The notes below the pieces were generated by a model, which was not told the origin of the DNA, did no database searches, and saw only the letters and a list, made by a program, of their open reading frames with translations. 64,000 nucleotides of DNA from Thermoflexaceae bacterium (GTDB lineage: Bacteria > Chloroflexota > Dehalococcoidia > Tepidiformales > Tepidiformaceae). Below, in pieces: positions 55,139 to 63,503 of the stretch; position 1 is the first letter of the stretch, and each line of letters starts with the position of its first letter. The DNA is taken from NCBI GenBank assembly GCA_015075555.1, contig JABTUD010000001.1:62001-126000 (forward strand), read 5' to 3'. The translations under genes were made by a program, and so were the position numbers.

Positions 55139-57571
55139 ATGAACACGGCGCCATTCGCCGAAGTCGCCGTCAACGCCGGCCATCCTGCGCGCGCCGCGTT
55201 CACCTACTCGGTCCCCGAGGGGATGGCGGTGGCCGTCGGGCAGGCGGTCTTCGTCCCGTTTGGCCAGCGCATCCTGCAGGGGGTGGTGCTCAGCCTCACC
55301 GGCGAGAGCACTGTCCCCGGCACGCGTCCCATCAGCGCCGTGGCCAGCGATGCGCCCGTGTTGAGCGAAACGCACGCGGCCCTCGTCCGCTGGATGAGCG
55401 ACTACTACCTGGCGCCGCTGTGGGACTGTGTCGCCACGTGCCTGCCGCCCGGCTACGGCCAGAAGCCCGTCACCATGGTCTCTCCCGTGGAGGTGCCCCC
55501 GCTACTGCCGGTCGACCCCAGGGACCACAAGATCCTCGCCTACATCGCCGCGCACGGGCGGGTCCCGCTCGATGAGCTACAGGAGGCAGTTGGCGGCATC
55601 ACGAGGGCGCGCCTGCAGCGCCTGCAGGATGCAGGGCACCTCTCCGTCGCCGAAGGCCTGTTGCGGCCTTCCGCACGGGCCAAGCTGCAGCGGCGGCTGG
55701 GCCTTTCCCGGTCAGGCGAGGATGCCCTCGCCCGGGCGGCCGAGCTGGAAGTGGGCGCGCCGCGCTCGGTGGCGGCGCGGGTTCTGCGTCTTCTCGCCGC
55801 GGACGGCGACGCCCCCCTCGCGGCCGCGCGTGAGGCCGGCGCCACTCCGCACCACATCCAGGCGCTCGTGGAAGAAGGCTGGGTGAAGGAGTACACGGCG
55901 CGGGTCGAGCGCCACCCCCTGGCGGGCCGCATCTTCCCGCCAAAGCCGGCGCCTCGTCTCACCGCTGAACAGGAGCTTGCGGTGCAGGCTATCGCTGCGA
56001 AGCCGGGCGTGTACCTCCTCCATGGCGTCACAGGGTCTGGCAAGACAGAGGTGTACATGGAGCTCGTGGAGCGGGCGCTCGCCGCGGGCAAGGGCGCGAT
56101 CGTCCTTGTGCCCGAGATCTCACTCACGCCCCAGGCGGTGCGCCGCTACGGCGAACGCTTCGGGAACACGCTCGCCGTGGTTCATTCCGCCCTGGGTATT
56201 GGCGAACGGTTCGACCAGTGGGAGGCCATCCGCAACGGCGACCTCCACCTCGTGGTGGGCTCGCGCAGCGCCCTCTTTGCGCCCGTCCCTGAACTCGGGC
56301 TTGTGGTGATCGACGAGGAGCACGAGTGGACCTACAAGCAGGTTGACCCGGCGCCCCGCTACCACGCGCGCGAGACCGCCCGCGAGCTCTGCCGCCTGGC
56401 GGGCGCCACGCTTGTCCTTGGCAGCGCCACCCCCGACGTGGTGACGTACCACGACTCCGAGAGGGGCGTCATCGGCCGGGTCGAGCTCGAATCGAGGGTG
56501 GCGCCCGGTGTGGACGGGGATGCCGGGGTAGGCCAGATGCCCACCATCACAGTGGTCGACATGCGCGAGGAGCTGAAGTCGGGCAATCGCAGCGTCTTCA
56601 GCTTTGCCCTGCGCCGGGCCATTCGCGGCGCCCTTGCGGCAGGCGAACAAAGCATCCTGTTCGTGAACCGGCGCGGCGCGGCCCGCTTCTTGCTCTGCCG
56701 CGACTGTGGCTACGTGCCGCAATGCCCTTCCTGCGAGATCGTGATGGGCCTCGACGAGCACGCCCGGGCGACCCCGCAACTTCGATGCCACCACTGCGGG
56801 CGCTCACGCCGCCTTGAGGAGCACTGCCCGCGCTGCCATGGTCCCCGCTACCGCCCGTTTGGCGTGGGCACCCAGAGGATTGAGACCTTCGCCCGGCAGG
56901 AGTTCCCGGGCGCGCGCGTCGCCCGCTGGGATAGCGACGTTGCCGGCCGCAAGGGAAGCCACGAACGGATGGTGGAGGCGCTGGAATCCCGCGAAATCGA
57001 CATCCTGGTGGGCACCCAGATGCTGGCCAAGGGGCTTGACCTGCCGCAGATGATGGTCGTGGGTGTGGTCGATGCCGATGTCGGCCTGAGCCTGCCCGAC
57101 TACCACGCCCACGAGCGCTCGTTCCAGCTCCTGTCGCAGGTGGCGGGCCGGGCTGGCCGCCGCGACCGCCCGGGGACGGTCATCATCCAGACCTACGAAC
57201 CAGAGGCGGCGCCCATCCAGTGCGCTGCCGCCGGCGACTTCCGCGCCTTCTACGAGCACGAGATCGCGCATCGGCGCCGGGCCGGCTATCCGCCTTTCAC
57301 GCGGCTGGTGCGCCTCATCTACCAGCACCGCAACCACGAGCACGGGCTGGAGGAGGCTTCGCGTGTGGCCACCGACCTGCGCACACGGCGCGACGCGGCA
57401 GGGCGGGCCGAGCCCGACATCCTGGGGCCTTCACTCGCCTTCATCCCTCGCATTCGCGGGCGCACGCGGTGGCAACTGCTCCTTCGCGGCCGTAATCCCG
57501 TGACCCTGCTGGCGCCCACCACGCTGGGCGAAGGCTGGTCCATCGACGTCGACCCCGCCAGCCTGCTCTGA
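55139..57571 (+). CDS. priA: PriA, primosomal helicase
   Basis: PriA restarts replication at collapsed forks. The 810-residue product has the N-terminal DNA-binding domain (FTYSVPEGMAVAVGQAVFVP), a winged helix, and the helicase core with HGVTGSGKTEVYMELVERAL, VIDEEHEWTYKQ and GSATPDVVTYH. Two zinc-binding cysteine clusters (CRDCGYVPQCPSC, and CHHCGRSRRLEEHCPRC) follow, then LVGTQMLAKGLDLPQ. All eight zinc cysteines are visible. ATG 55139 matches the family start. Confidence 0.96.
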   Translation: MNTAPFAEVAVNAGHPARAAFTYSVPEGMAVAVGQAVFVPFGQRILQGVVLSLTGESTVPGTRPISAVASDAPVLSETHAALVRWMSDYYLAPLWDCVATCLPPGYGQKPVTMVSPVEVPPLLPVDPRDHKILAYIAAHGRVPLDELQEAVGGITRARLQRLQDAGHLSVAEGLLRPSARAKLQRRLGLSRSGEDALARAAELEVGAPRSVAARVLRLLAADGDAPLAAAREAGATPHHIQALVEEGWVKEYTARVERHPLAGRIFPPKPAPRLTAEQELAVQAIAAKPGVYLLHGVTGSGKTEVYMELVERALAAGKGAIVLVPEISLTPQAVRRYGERFGNTLAVVHSALGIGERFDQWEAIRNGDLHLVVGSRSALFAPVPELGLVVIDEEHEWTYKQVDPAPRYHARETARELCRLAGATLVLGSATPDVVTYHDSERGVIGRVELESRVAPGVDGDAGVGQMPTITVVDMREELKSGNRSVFSFALRRAIRGALAAGEQSILFVNRRGAARFLLCRDCGYVPQCPSCEIVMGLDEHARATPQLRCHHCGRSRRLEEHCPRCHGPRYRPFGVGTQRIETFARQEFPGARVARWDSDVAGRKGSHERMVEALESREIDILVGTQMLAKGLDLPQMMVVGVVDADVGLSLPDYHAHERSFQLLSQVAGRAGRRDRPGTVIIQTYEPEAAPIQCAAAGDFRAFYEHEIAHRRRAGYPPFTRLVRLIYQHRNHEHGLEEASRVATDLRTRRDAAGRAEPDILGPSLAFIPRIRGRTRWQLLLRGRNPVTLLAPTTLGEGWSIDVDPASLL

Positions 57572-57583
57572 GCAGCCCTGACT

Positions 57584-57613
57584 TTGCGCAATTCCGCACA
57601 ATCGGGGTAGTAT
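57584..57613 (+). promoter_or_regulatory. Promoter of the membrane Rieske gene
   Basis: TTGCGC (57584-57589), 18 bases, TAGTAT (57608-57613); GGAGG (57621-57625) then sits 9 bases before GTG 57635. Confidence 0.5.
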
Positions 57614-57634
57614 CCGCGTCGGAGGTCTGTGCCT

Positions 57635-58306
57635 GTGTCACCTGCGTTCGCATTTCTCGGCATCTCGATCATCGGGACATGGGGGCTGGCGACCATCGGG
57701 CTCATTGCCGGCGGCATCATCCTCCTCTTCTTTCCAGGCGACCCCACAACGGCATCGGATAACACCCTGGGCGGCGTCATCCTCCTCGTTGCCGGAATCG
57801 CTTCCGGAGGCCTGATGCAGATGGTCGTGGGGCCGCTCCTCGGTATCGACCCTCCGCTCCCAATCCGCGCGAAGAGCATCATTCCGCACGCGAAGATGAA
57901 GCGCTGGGTGAGTGCGGGCGAGCTCCGCGACTTCCCGGACGGCCTCCCGAAGGAAGTCCGGATGCGCAGCCGCCGCATCACCATCATCCGCCAGGGCGAA
58001 TCGGCGTACGCGATCAACGCGCTTTGCTCGCACGCCCGCCTGCCGCTGGCCGGTTTCCCCGGCTCGCCCGTCAGGGCCCAGAAGGTGCAGGACGATTGCG
58101 TGATGTGTCCCTTCCACGGGGCACGCTTCGAGATCCAGTCGGGTAAGGTGGTGATCCAGCCTTTCAGCAGCCAGTTCAACCACGACCACCCGTTCCTCGG
58201 CAGGGTCCAGTCGAAGCTGATGTTCTGGAACAGGACGGCCGAGGATATCCAGACCTACCCCGTTCAGATCGAAGACGGCAATGTCATGGTGGGTCTGCCG
58301 AAGTAG
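57635..58306 (+). CDS. Membrane-anchored Rieske iron-sulfur protein
   Basis: A 223-residue protein with two N-terminal membrane helices (about 5-30 and 45-65) and a C-terminal Rieske domain with ligands in NALCSHARLPLAG (C-x-H) and DDCVMCPFHGARFEIQ (C-x2-H). Two helices before the Rieske fold resemble arsenite oxidase-like or alternative-complex Rieske proteins more than the single-helix bc1 form. No cytochrome b gene is adjacent, so its partner is unknown. The start at GTG 57635 is preferred over GTG 57629 by spacing to GGAGG. Confidence 0.85.
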   Translation: MSPAFAFLGISIIGTWGLATIGLIAGGIILLFFPGDPTTASDNTLGGVILLVAGIASGGLMQMVVGPLLGIDPPLPIRAKSIIPHAKMKRWVSAGELRDFPDGLPKEVRMRSRRITIIRQGESAYAINALCSHARLPLAGFPGSPVRAQKVQDDCVMCPFHGARFEIQSGKVVIQPFSSQFNHDHPFLGRVQSKLMFWNRTAEDIQTYPVQIEDGNVMVGLPK

Positions 58307-58332
58307 GCGCCGCCCCCGGGCACAGGATTCGA

Positions 58333-58360
58333 CGGGCATGCCATGCGGCATGCCCGTTTT
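58333..58360 (+). terminator. Intrinsic terminator
   Basis: CGGGCATGCC (58333-58342) and GGCATGCCCG (58347-58356) form a perfect 10-base-pair stem with loop ATGC, followed by TTTT. It ends the Rieske gene transcript in the gap facing the convergent dehydrogenase gene. Confidence 0.85.
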
Positions 58361-58392
58361 CGATCGCCCGCAACACCGGCGCAGGGAAGCGA

Positions 58393-59253
58393 TTACTCGT
58401 AGCGGTAGAAGCCGCGCCCGGTCTTGCGGCCCAGGTGCCCGAGGGCAACCAGCCGGCGGAGCAGGGTCGGCGCCTTGAAGCGCGGTTCCCCGTACTCCTC
58501 GAACATGCTCTCGGCGATGAGCTGGAGCGTGTCCAGGCCGATCAGATCGGCCGTGGCAATCGGACCCATCGTGTGGTTGAGACCCACCTTACAGGCGTTG
58601 TCGATGTCTTCGGCGCTCGCTACTCCGCCATCGAGCATGTGGATGGCATCGAAGATGAATGGCACGAGCAGGCGGTTCACAATGAACCCGGGAGTGTCCT
58701 TCACCTGCACGGTGAAGCGGCCAAGCTGTTCGCAGAGGTCGAGGCCATCCCTGAGCGTCTCCGGGGTGGTGCTCGCGGTGGTCACCACCTCAACGAGCTT
58801 GAGCGCCCAGGGCGGGTTGAAGAAATGCAGGCCAATGACGCGCTCGGGACGTCCGCTCGCCGCGGCAAGCTCGCTCAGTGGCAGCGAGCTCGTGTTGCTG
58901 GAGAGCAGTGCCCCGCTCTTACAGACCTCGCCCAGGCGCCGGAAAACCCTGGTCTTTGCCTCCAGGTCCTCGACCACAGCCTCCACCACCGCATCGGCGG
59001 TACCCAGCGCTTCAAGCGACTCCCAATCGGCCGAAGGCGCTATCCGGGCAAGGATCTGGTCGGCCTCCTCGCCGGTGAGCTGGCGCCGTTCTGCCTGCCG
59101 CCCCAGCCGCCGCCGAATCCCGTCGAGCGCGCCCTCCACCCGGGCGCGGTCGGTATCGATGAGCGCCACTTGCAGTCCGCACTGGGCCGCCACCTGGGCA
59201 ATGCCAGCACCCATGAGGCCGGCGCCGACAACGCCTATGCTGCCAACTTCCAT
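58393..59253 (-). CDS. 3-hydroxyacyl-CoA (3-hydroxybutyryl-CoA) dehydrogenase
   Basis: A 286-residue NAD(P)-dependent dehydrogenase for 3-hydroxyacyl-CoA thioesters. It has the Rossmann start IGVVGAGLMGAGIAQVAA, the catalytic segment VIGLHFFNPPWALKLVEVV, NRLLVPFIFDAIHMLDGGVA and the C-terminal DLIGLDTLQLIAESMFEEYG. It is the stand-alone form, as in butyrate or PHB metabolism, rather than the FadB fusion. ATG 59253 follows GAGAGG. It is divergent from the MaoC/CoA-transferase cluster, with a palindrome between. Confidence 0.93.
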   Translation of the reverse strand: MEVGSIGVVGAGLMGAGIAQVAAQCGLQVALIDTDRARVEGALDGIRRRLGRQAERRQLTGEEADQILARIAPSADWESLEALGTADAVVEAVVEDLEAKTRVFRRLGEVCKSGALLSSNTSSLPLSELAAASGRPERVIGLHFFNPPWALKLVEVVTTASTTPETLRDGLDLCEQLGRFTVQVKDTPGFIVNRLLVPFIFDAIHMLDGGVASAEDIDNACKVGLNHTMGPIATADLIGLDTLQLIAESMFEEYGEPRFKAPTLLRRLVALGHLGRKTGRGFYRYE

Positions 59254-59273
59254 TCTGTGAACCTCTCGTCTGA

Positions 59274-59291
59274 GGCTATGGTTCCATAGCC
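59274..59291. promoter_or_regulatory. Perfect 8-2-8 palindrome, candidate operator
   Basis: GGCTATGG-TT-CCATAGCC lies in the divergent region between the hydroxyacyl-CoA dehydrogenase and the MaoC-like genes. The length and symmetry suit a TetR- or GntR-type dimer, but no regulator gene is adjacent. Confidence 0.5.
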
Positions 59292-59369
59292 TGTGCGAAT
59301 CATACGCTGCTTCACGCCACAGGGCACGTGAGGAGCCCCCGTGCTATGCTCCAGACACGGAGACTGGAA

Positions 59370-59831
59370 TTGTCAGAAGTCGAAAAGAGCCTCATTACCG
59401 ACGAACATCGAGCCACAATTGGAGTCAAGAGCGAAGGGCGCAAGGTCGAAATCAGCGCTGCCGACGCCAGCCGGATGCGCGACCTGCTGGGCGACACCGA
59501 CCCCCGCTACCAGGACGGAACGGGAATCGCGCCACCTTATGTGCTCGCCGCCATCGACCCCGGCATTCCCCGGCACATGATGCCCAGCGTGCTCCCCGGC
59601 GGGCTGCTCACGCAGATGGAATGGAAGTTCCACCGCCCCTTTCGTCTCGGTGAACAACTCCTCCTGGAGCACAGCGTCATCGATATCCGCGACCGGCTTG
59701 GCGGACGCTACGGCTACAGCGTCATCGTCATGATCCAGAGCACCTACACGGGCGAGGACGGCGACCTGGTTGCCGAGTCGCTTCGCACGCTCACCCAGTT
59801 CGACCCGGGAAAGGCTAGGGACAACTCATGA
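59370..59831 (+). CDS. MaoC-like dehydratase half (N-terminal type)
   Basis: A 153-residue hot-dog protein resembling the FAS1/MaoC N-terminal domain that lacks the catalytic dyad and pairs with a second subunit: ISAADASRMRDLLGDTDPRY, then GIAPPYVLAAIDPGIPRHMM and WKFHRPFRLGEQLLLEHSVI. I chose TTG 59370 behind GGAG; GTG 59328 and ATG 59346 are longer in-frame options that would overlap the promoter-like TATGCT (59345-59350). Its stop overlaps the next start (ATGA), as expected for a two-subunit enzyme. Confidence 0.78.
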   Translation: MSEVEKSLITDEHRATIGVKSEGRKVEISAADASRMRDLLGDTDPRYQDGTGIAPPYVLAAIDPGIPRHMMPSVLPGGLLTQMEWKFHRPFRLGEQLLLEHSVIDIRDRLGGRYGYSVIVMIQSTYTGEDGDLVAESLRTLTQFDPGKARDNS

Positions 59832-60253
59832 CCGGCCGGTACTTCGAAGACATCAAGGTCGATGACGAGCTTGAGCCCCTGGAGCGGATGCCTTCCGAGG
59901 ACACCGCCATCGATTTCTTCGGCCGGGGCAACCCGACAAACCCGGCCTTCGCCGACGCCGAGGCGGGCAGACGGCAGGGGTTCGGCGGCGCACTCGTCCC
60001 GGGACTGCTCAAGATCTCCTGGATGGCCGAGTACGCTGGCCGCTGGGCAGGCCCGGAGGCCAGCGTGAAGAGCATCCGCGTCGCCTTCCGGCGGCCCGAT
60101 ATCGCCGGCAAGCCACTGGTGCTCGCCGGGCGCGTCGTAGACAAGCGCCAGGAGGATGGCCGGAACGTGGTCGAGCTGGAGGTGGTTACCCTCGCCGATG
60201 GGCAGCCCTCCGTGCGCGGCAACATCCAGGTCGAGGTGCCCTCACGCGGCTAA
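59828..60253 (+). CDS. MaoC-like dehydratase half (C-terminal type)
   Basis: A 141-residue hot-dog subunit starting RYFEDIKVDDELEPLERMPS. The usual catalytic Asp/His pair of R-hydratases is not clearly recognisable (DFFGRGNPTNPAF occupies its place), so activity is uncertain. Together with the preceding gene it resembles the heteromeric 3-hydroxyacyl-thioester dehydratases used in steroid and lipid metabolism. Translationally coupled to that gene. Confidence 0.78.
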   Translation: MTGRYFEDIKVDDELEPLERMPSEDTAIDFFGRGNPTNPAFADAEAGRRQGFGGALVPGLLKISWMAEYAGRWAGPEASVKSIRVAFRRPDIAGKPLVLAGRVVDKRQEDGRNVVELEVVTLADGQPSVRGNIQVEVPSRG

Positions 60254-60264
60254 CAGCCTGTCCA

Positions 60265-60278
60265 CCTGCGTTCGCAGG
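60265..60278. repeat. Short inverted repeat before the first CoA-transferase
   Basis: CCTGCG-TT-CGCAGG, 6-base arms with a TT centre, nested in wider arms AGCCTG (60255-60260) and CAGGCT (60275-60280). It lies where the -35 region of the following promoter would be, so it may be an operator or a weak terminator. Confidence 0.4.
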
Positions 60279-60294
60279 CTGGCAGACCGCCCCG

Positions 60295-60300
60295 TAGAAT
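60295..60300 (+). promoter_or_regulatory. -10 box of a probable leaderless promoter (CoA-transferase)
   Basis: TAGAAT followed by 7 bases and ATG 60308. The same hexamer stands at the NUDIX and rpe genes. Confidence 0.5.
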
Positions 60301-60307
60301 CGCCTCC

Positions 60308-61504
60308 ATGCCTGCCACACTCACCGGGCTCCGCGTTCTTGAACTGGGGACGTTCGTTTCCGCCCCCTTCTGCGGGAAGCTATTCGCGGGCTACGGTGCT
60401 GAGGTTATCAAGGTGGAGCCGCCCGGTGGCGACCTGGCGCGGGCGCACGGCCCCTTCAAGGACGGCGTCCCCAATCCCGAGACCAGCGCGCTTTTCCTGT
60501 ACCTGAACACCGGCAAGAAGTCCGTCGAGCTTGACCTGCGCCGCCCACGGGGCCGCGACGCGTTTCTGCGGCTCGCCGCCCGGTGCGACGTGCTCGTCGA
60601 GAACTTCCGCCCTGCCGACCTCCGCGCGCTGGGCCTAACCTACGCGGCCTTGCGGGAGGTGAACCCCCGCCTGGTGCTCGTTTCGATTACCCCGTTCGGG
60701 CAGGACGGGCCGTATTCGGGTTACCGGGCGAACAACCTCATCGCCTTCGCCATGGGCGGCCAGATGCACATGACCGGTACGCAGGAGGGCGGGCCGCTGA
60801 AGAACGGGGGCTACCAGGCCGACTACCAGGGCGGGCTCAACGGCTTCTCGGCAGCCATGCTTGCCGTCCTGGCGGCCGAACGCGACGGCGAGGGCCAGCA
60901 CGTGGATATCAGCGTCCAGCACTGTATGGCCCCCATCCTCGAAGCGAGCATCCCCTACTACAGCTACCTCGGACGCTGGGCGGGCATCAGGCGCGGCAAC
61001 CACATGTCGAGCTTCATCGGCATCTATCCCTGCCAGGATGGTCACCTCGGCGTGCACGTGATGCCCCGCAACTGGAAGCCCTTCACCGATTGCATTGGCC
61101 GGCCCGACCTCCTCGCCGACCCCCGCTTCGAAACGCAGGCCCTTCGCGCCGCCCACAATGACGAGCTCATGGCCGAGCTCTACGCGTGGGCAGCCACCGC
61201 TAAGAAGCACGACGTGTACCGGCGGGCAGGGGCGATGCGCGCCCCCATCACGTTCGTTCACACCATGCAGGACCTTATCGAGAGCCCACAGCTCAATGCC
61301 CGCGGGTCCATCCGGCGCATTGAGCACCCGGCCGCCGGCACTGCCTCGTACCCCGGCCCGCCCTGGTGGATGGGCCCCGACGGCGGCTGGACGACTGGCC
61401 GTGCTCCCCTGCTCGGCGAACACACCAGCGTGGTGCTGCGTGACCTTGCGGGCCTATCGGCGCCTGAGCTGGCGGCCCTGCACAACGAAGGAGCACTCGG
61501 ATGA
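60308..61504 (+). CDS. Class III CoA-transferase (CaiB/BaiF family), first copy
   Basis: Class III transferases move CoA between carboxylic acids through an enzyme aspartyl-CoA intermediate. The 398-residue product has the family start GLRVLELGTFVSAPFCGKLF, then VIKVEPPGGDLAR, KKSVELDLRRPRGRDAFLRL, VLVENFRPADLRALGL and VLVSITPFGQDGPYSGYRAN. The candidate nucleophile Asp is in the GGYQADYQGG region. The substrate is unknown. The stop overlaps the start of the next gene. Confidence 0.9.
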   Translation: MPATLTGLRVLELGTFVSAPFCGKLFAGYGAEVIKVEPPGGDLARAHGPFKDGVPNPETSALFLYLNTGKKSVELDLRRPRGRDAFLRLAARCDVLVENFRPADLRALGLTYAALREVNPRLVLVSITPFGQDGPYSGYRANNLIAFAMGGQMHMTGTQEGGPLKNGGYQADYQGGLNGFSAAMLAVLAAERDGEGQHVDISVQHCMAPILEASIPYYSYLGRWAGIRRGNHMSSFIGIYPCQDGHLGVHVMPRNWKPFTDCIGRPDLLADPRFETQALRAAHNDELMAELYAWAATAKKHDVYRRAGAMRAPITFVHTMQDLIESPQLNARGSIRRIEHPAAGTASYPGPPWWMGPDGGWTTGRAPLLGEHTSVVLRDLAGLSAPELAALHNEGALG

Positions 61505-61959
61505 CCTCTCGCGAAGACGTCGCGCGGGCCATGGCCTACTTCGAAGCGAGCGACGACATCGTCCTGCTGCACGGGCTCATCGAGGAGGTCGCCCCCAGGG
61601 CACGGCGGCTGATTGCAGCTTTCCTGGCAAAGGAGAACGAGGAAGCAATCCCGCCCCCGGCCGGCATCCGCTCGGCGCGCGCGGCTGCCTCCCGCGATGA
61701 GGCTGTGCGCACGCTCCGCTACGTGGACGACTTCTCGCTCTTGCAGGCGCTGGCGCGCTGCATCGGCCAGCGCATAGAGGCGATCGAGATCGCCGCTTCG
61801 GCCGACTTCCCGGAGGGCGCGCGCGTGGTGGTCCCGGCCGTCGCGGGCGACCATGCTGGCGCCGTCGAAGCAACCGGTACGGTGCTGCGGGTCCGGCTGG
61901 ATAGCGGCGAAACCTGGGAAGGGCCACCCAGCAGCGCCCGCCTTGAGACCGCGCCGTGA
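61501..61959 (+). CDS. Unknown protein between two CoA-transferases
   Basis: A 152-residue protein I do not recognise. The first 100 residues look helical and charged (VARAMAYFEASDDIVLLHGL, then EEVAPRARRLIAAFLAKENE), while the last 45 (ARVVVPAVAGDHAGAVEATG, then TVLRVRLDSGETWEGP) are beta-rich, like a small barrel. There is no signal peptide or membrane helix. It overlaps the CoA-transferase gene on each side by four bases (ATGA and GTGA), so it is firmly part of the operon and may be a subunit or a regulator of the transferases. Confidence 0.7.
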   Translation: MTSREDVARAMAYFEASDDIVLLHGLIEEVAPRARRLIAAFLAKENEEAIPPPAGIRSARAAASRDEAVRTLRYVDDFSLLQALARCIGQRIEAIEIAASADFPEGARVVVPAVAGDHAGAVEATGTVLRVRLDSGETWEGPPSSARLETAP

Positions 61960-63197
61960 CAGCTCCCCTGCAGGGAATCCGCGTGATCGACCTGACGGCG
62001 GTCTGGGCGGGCCCGTTCGGCGCCCGCCTGCTGGGCGACTACGGGGCCGAAGTGATCAAGGTCGAATCGCCACGGCAGTGGGACCTGCTTCGCGCCCTGG
62101 GGCTCATCCCCCGCGAGACGCCGCGGTGGTACAACCGCTCCGCCTACTTCAACCACAACAACCGCGACAAGCTCGGGCTCGCCCTGGACCTCGCCATCCC
62201 CTCCGGCCGCGATGTGCTCCTCAGGCTTTGTGCCATCAGCGACGTCATAGTCGAGAACTTCCGCTCAGATGTCATGGACAATCTCGGCCTCTCCTATGCC
62301 GCCGTTTCCGGGGTGAACCCGGCCATCATCTACGTCTCGATGCCCGGCCACGGCAAGACCGGCCCGGAGAAGGACTACGTCGCCTACGGGACAAACGTGG
62401 AACAGCTTGCCGGGCTCGTCTCCCTGTCTGGCTACGAAGGGGGAGAGCCGATGAAGACGGGCTTCAGCTACGGCGACCCGATGGCCGGGACCGCCCTTGT
62501 TGGGGCCGTGGCGATGGCTATCCGCCACCGCAATCGCACCGGCGAGGGGATGTACGTGGAGCTCGCCCAGCGCGAGAACCTCTCCATGTTCGTCGGCGAG
62601 CACCTGGTCGATTTCAGCATGAACGGCATCCCGCGAACGCCGATCGGGAATCGCCATCCGTTCCTCGCCCCCCACAACCGCTACCGCAGTGCCGGCGACG
62701 ACAGCTGGATTGCCATCGCCTGCGAGAATGACGGCCAGTTCCTCGCCCTCTGCCAGGCAATTGGACGCCCGGACCTGCCGGGCGACGAACGCTTCTCCAC
62801 AAACGTTGCCCGTAAGGCCAACGAAGAAGAGCTCGACGGCATCATCGGAGCCTGGACCTTGCAGCGCGGGCACTACGAGGGGATGCACATCCTGCAGCGG
62901 GCCGGGGTGCCTGCAGGGGCCGTGCTCAGCGTGCCCGAGCTCCTATCTGACCCGCAGCTCCGCTCGCGGGGCGCCTGGGTGGAGCACTCCCACCCTGACG
63001 CCGGGACATGGGAGATGGAGTCGCCTCCATGGGAGCTCAGCCGGACCCCGGGGCACATTCGCGTTCCCGCGCCAGGGTTCGCCGAACACAACAGCTACGT
63101 GTTTCGCGACCTGCTCGGCCTCGATGATGACGCCATCGCCCGCCTCTACGCTGAGGGCGCCACAGCCGACACCCTGGACGAGTCGCTACACAGGTAG
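61956..63197 (+). CDS. Class III CoA-transferase (CaiB/BaiF family), second copy
   Basis: A 413-residue family III transferase, diverged from the first copy: GIRVIDLTAVWAGPFGARLL, VIKVESPRQWDLLRALGL, DVIVENFRSDVMDNLGL and IYVSMPGHGKTGPEKDYVAY. The candidate aspartate lies in SYGDPMAGTALVG. Two different copies next to each other could form a heteromer, as in succinyl-CoA:benzylsuccinate transferase, or serve two steps. GTG 61956 overlaps the previous stop. It is the last gene of the cluster. Confidence 0.9.
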   Translation: MTAPLQGIRVIDLTAVWAGPFGARLLGDYGAEVIKVESPRQWDLLRALGLIPRETPRWYNRSAYFNHNNRDKLGLALDLAIPSGRDVLLRLCAISDVIVENFRSDVMDNLGLSYAAVSGVNPAIIYVSMPGHGKTGPEKDYVAYGTNVEQLAGLVSLSGYEGGEPMKTGFSYGDPMAGTALVGAVAMAIRHRNRTGEGMYVELAQRENLSMFVGEHLVDFSMNGIPRTPIGNRHPFLAPHNRYRSAGDDSWIAIACENDGQFLALCQAIGRPDLPGDERFSTNVARKANEEELDGIIGAWTLQRGHYEGMHILQRAGVPAGAVLSVPELLSDPQLRSRGAWVEHSHPDAGTWEMESPPWELSRTPGHIRVPAPGFAEHNSYVFRDLLGLDDDAIARLYAEGATADTLDESLHR

Positions 63198-63212
63198 GGG
63201 GCGACTGTGTGG

Positions 63213-63248
63213 TAGACTGTGGATTGCACTCCACATTGGAATCCACAG
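63213..63248 (+). promoter_or_regulatory. Promoter and operator of the toxin-antitoxin pair
   Basis: The -10 box TAGACT (63213-63218) is followed by 9-base inverted arms CTGTGGATT (63217-63225) and AATCCACAG (63240-63248). Within them TGTGGA at 63218-63223 and TCCACA at 63230-63235 and 63242-63247 recur with an exact 12-base step. Repeated half-sites over the transcription start are typical of ribbon-helix-helix antitoxin autoregulation. Confidence 0.65.
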
Positions 63249-63503
63249 TTGAAGACCATCCAGATCACCATCGATGAGGACCTGCTCGAACGGCTCGACC
63301 GGCGCCTCTGCGGCAGGTCGAAGGCGCGTTCAGCCTTCGTGCGCGCGGCCATTGAGCGTGAGCTCCGCCGTGCCGAGGTGGCGGAGATGGAGGAACAGTG
63401 GCGCGCGTCATACGAGAATGAGCCAGTTGACCTGGCCGAGCTGGAAGCATGGGAACTGGTCCAGGACTGGACTGACGACCGCGCTGTGGTGGCGCACAGG
63501 TGA
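63249..63503 (+). CDS. Ribbon-helix-helix antitoxin
   Basis: An 84-residue protein with an N-terminal RHH (CopG/MetJ) DNA-binding domain, KTIQITIDEDLLERLDRRL then SKARSAFVRAAIERELRR, and an acidic, probably disordered C-terminus (ENEPVDLAELEAWELVQDW) that should wrap the toxin. TTG 63249 gives the usual antitoxin start just before the first strand; GTG 63219 is longer but would lie within the operator. Its stop overlaps the toxin start (GTGA). Confidence 0.88.
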   Translation: MKTIQITIDEDLLERLDRRLCGRSKARSAFVRAAIERELRRAEVAEMEEQWRASYENEPVDLAELEAWELVQDWTDDRAVVAHR

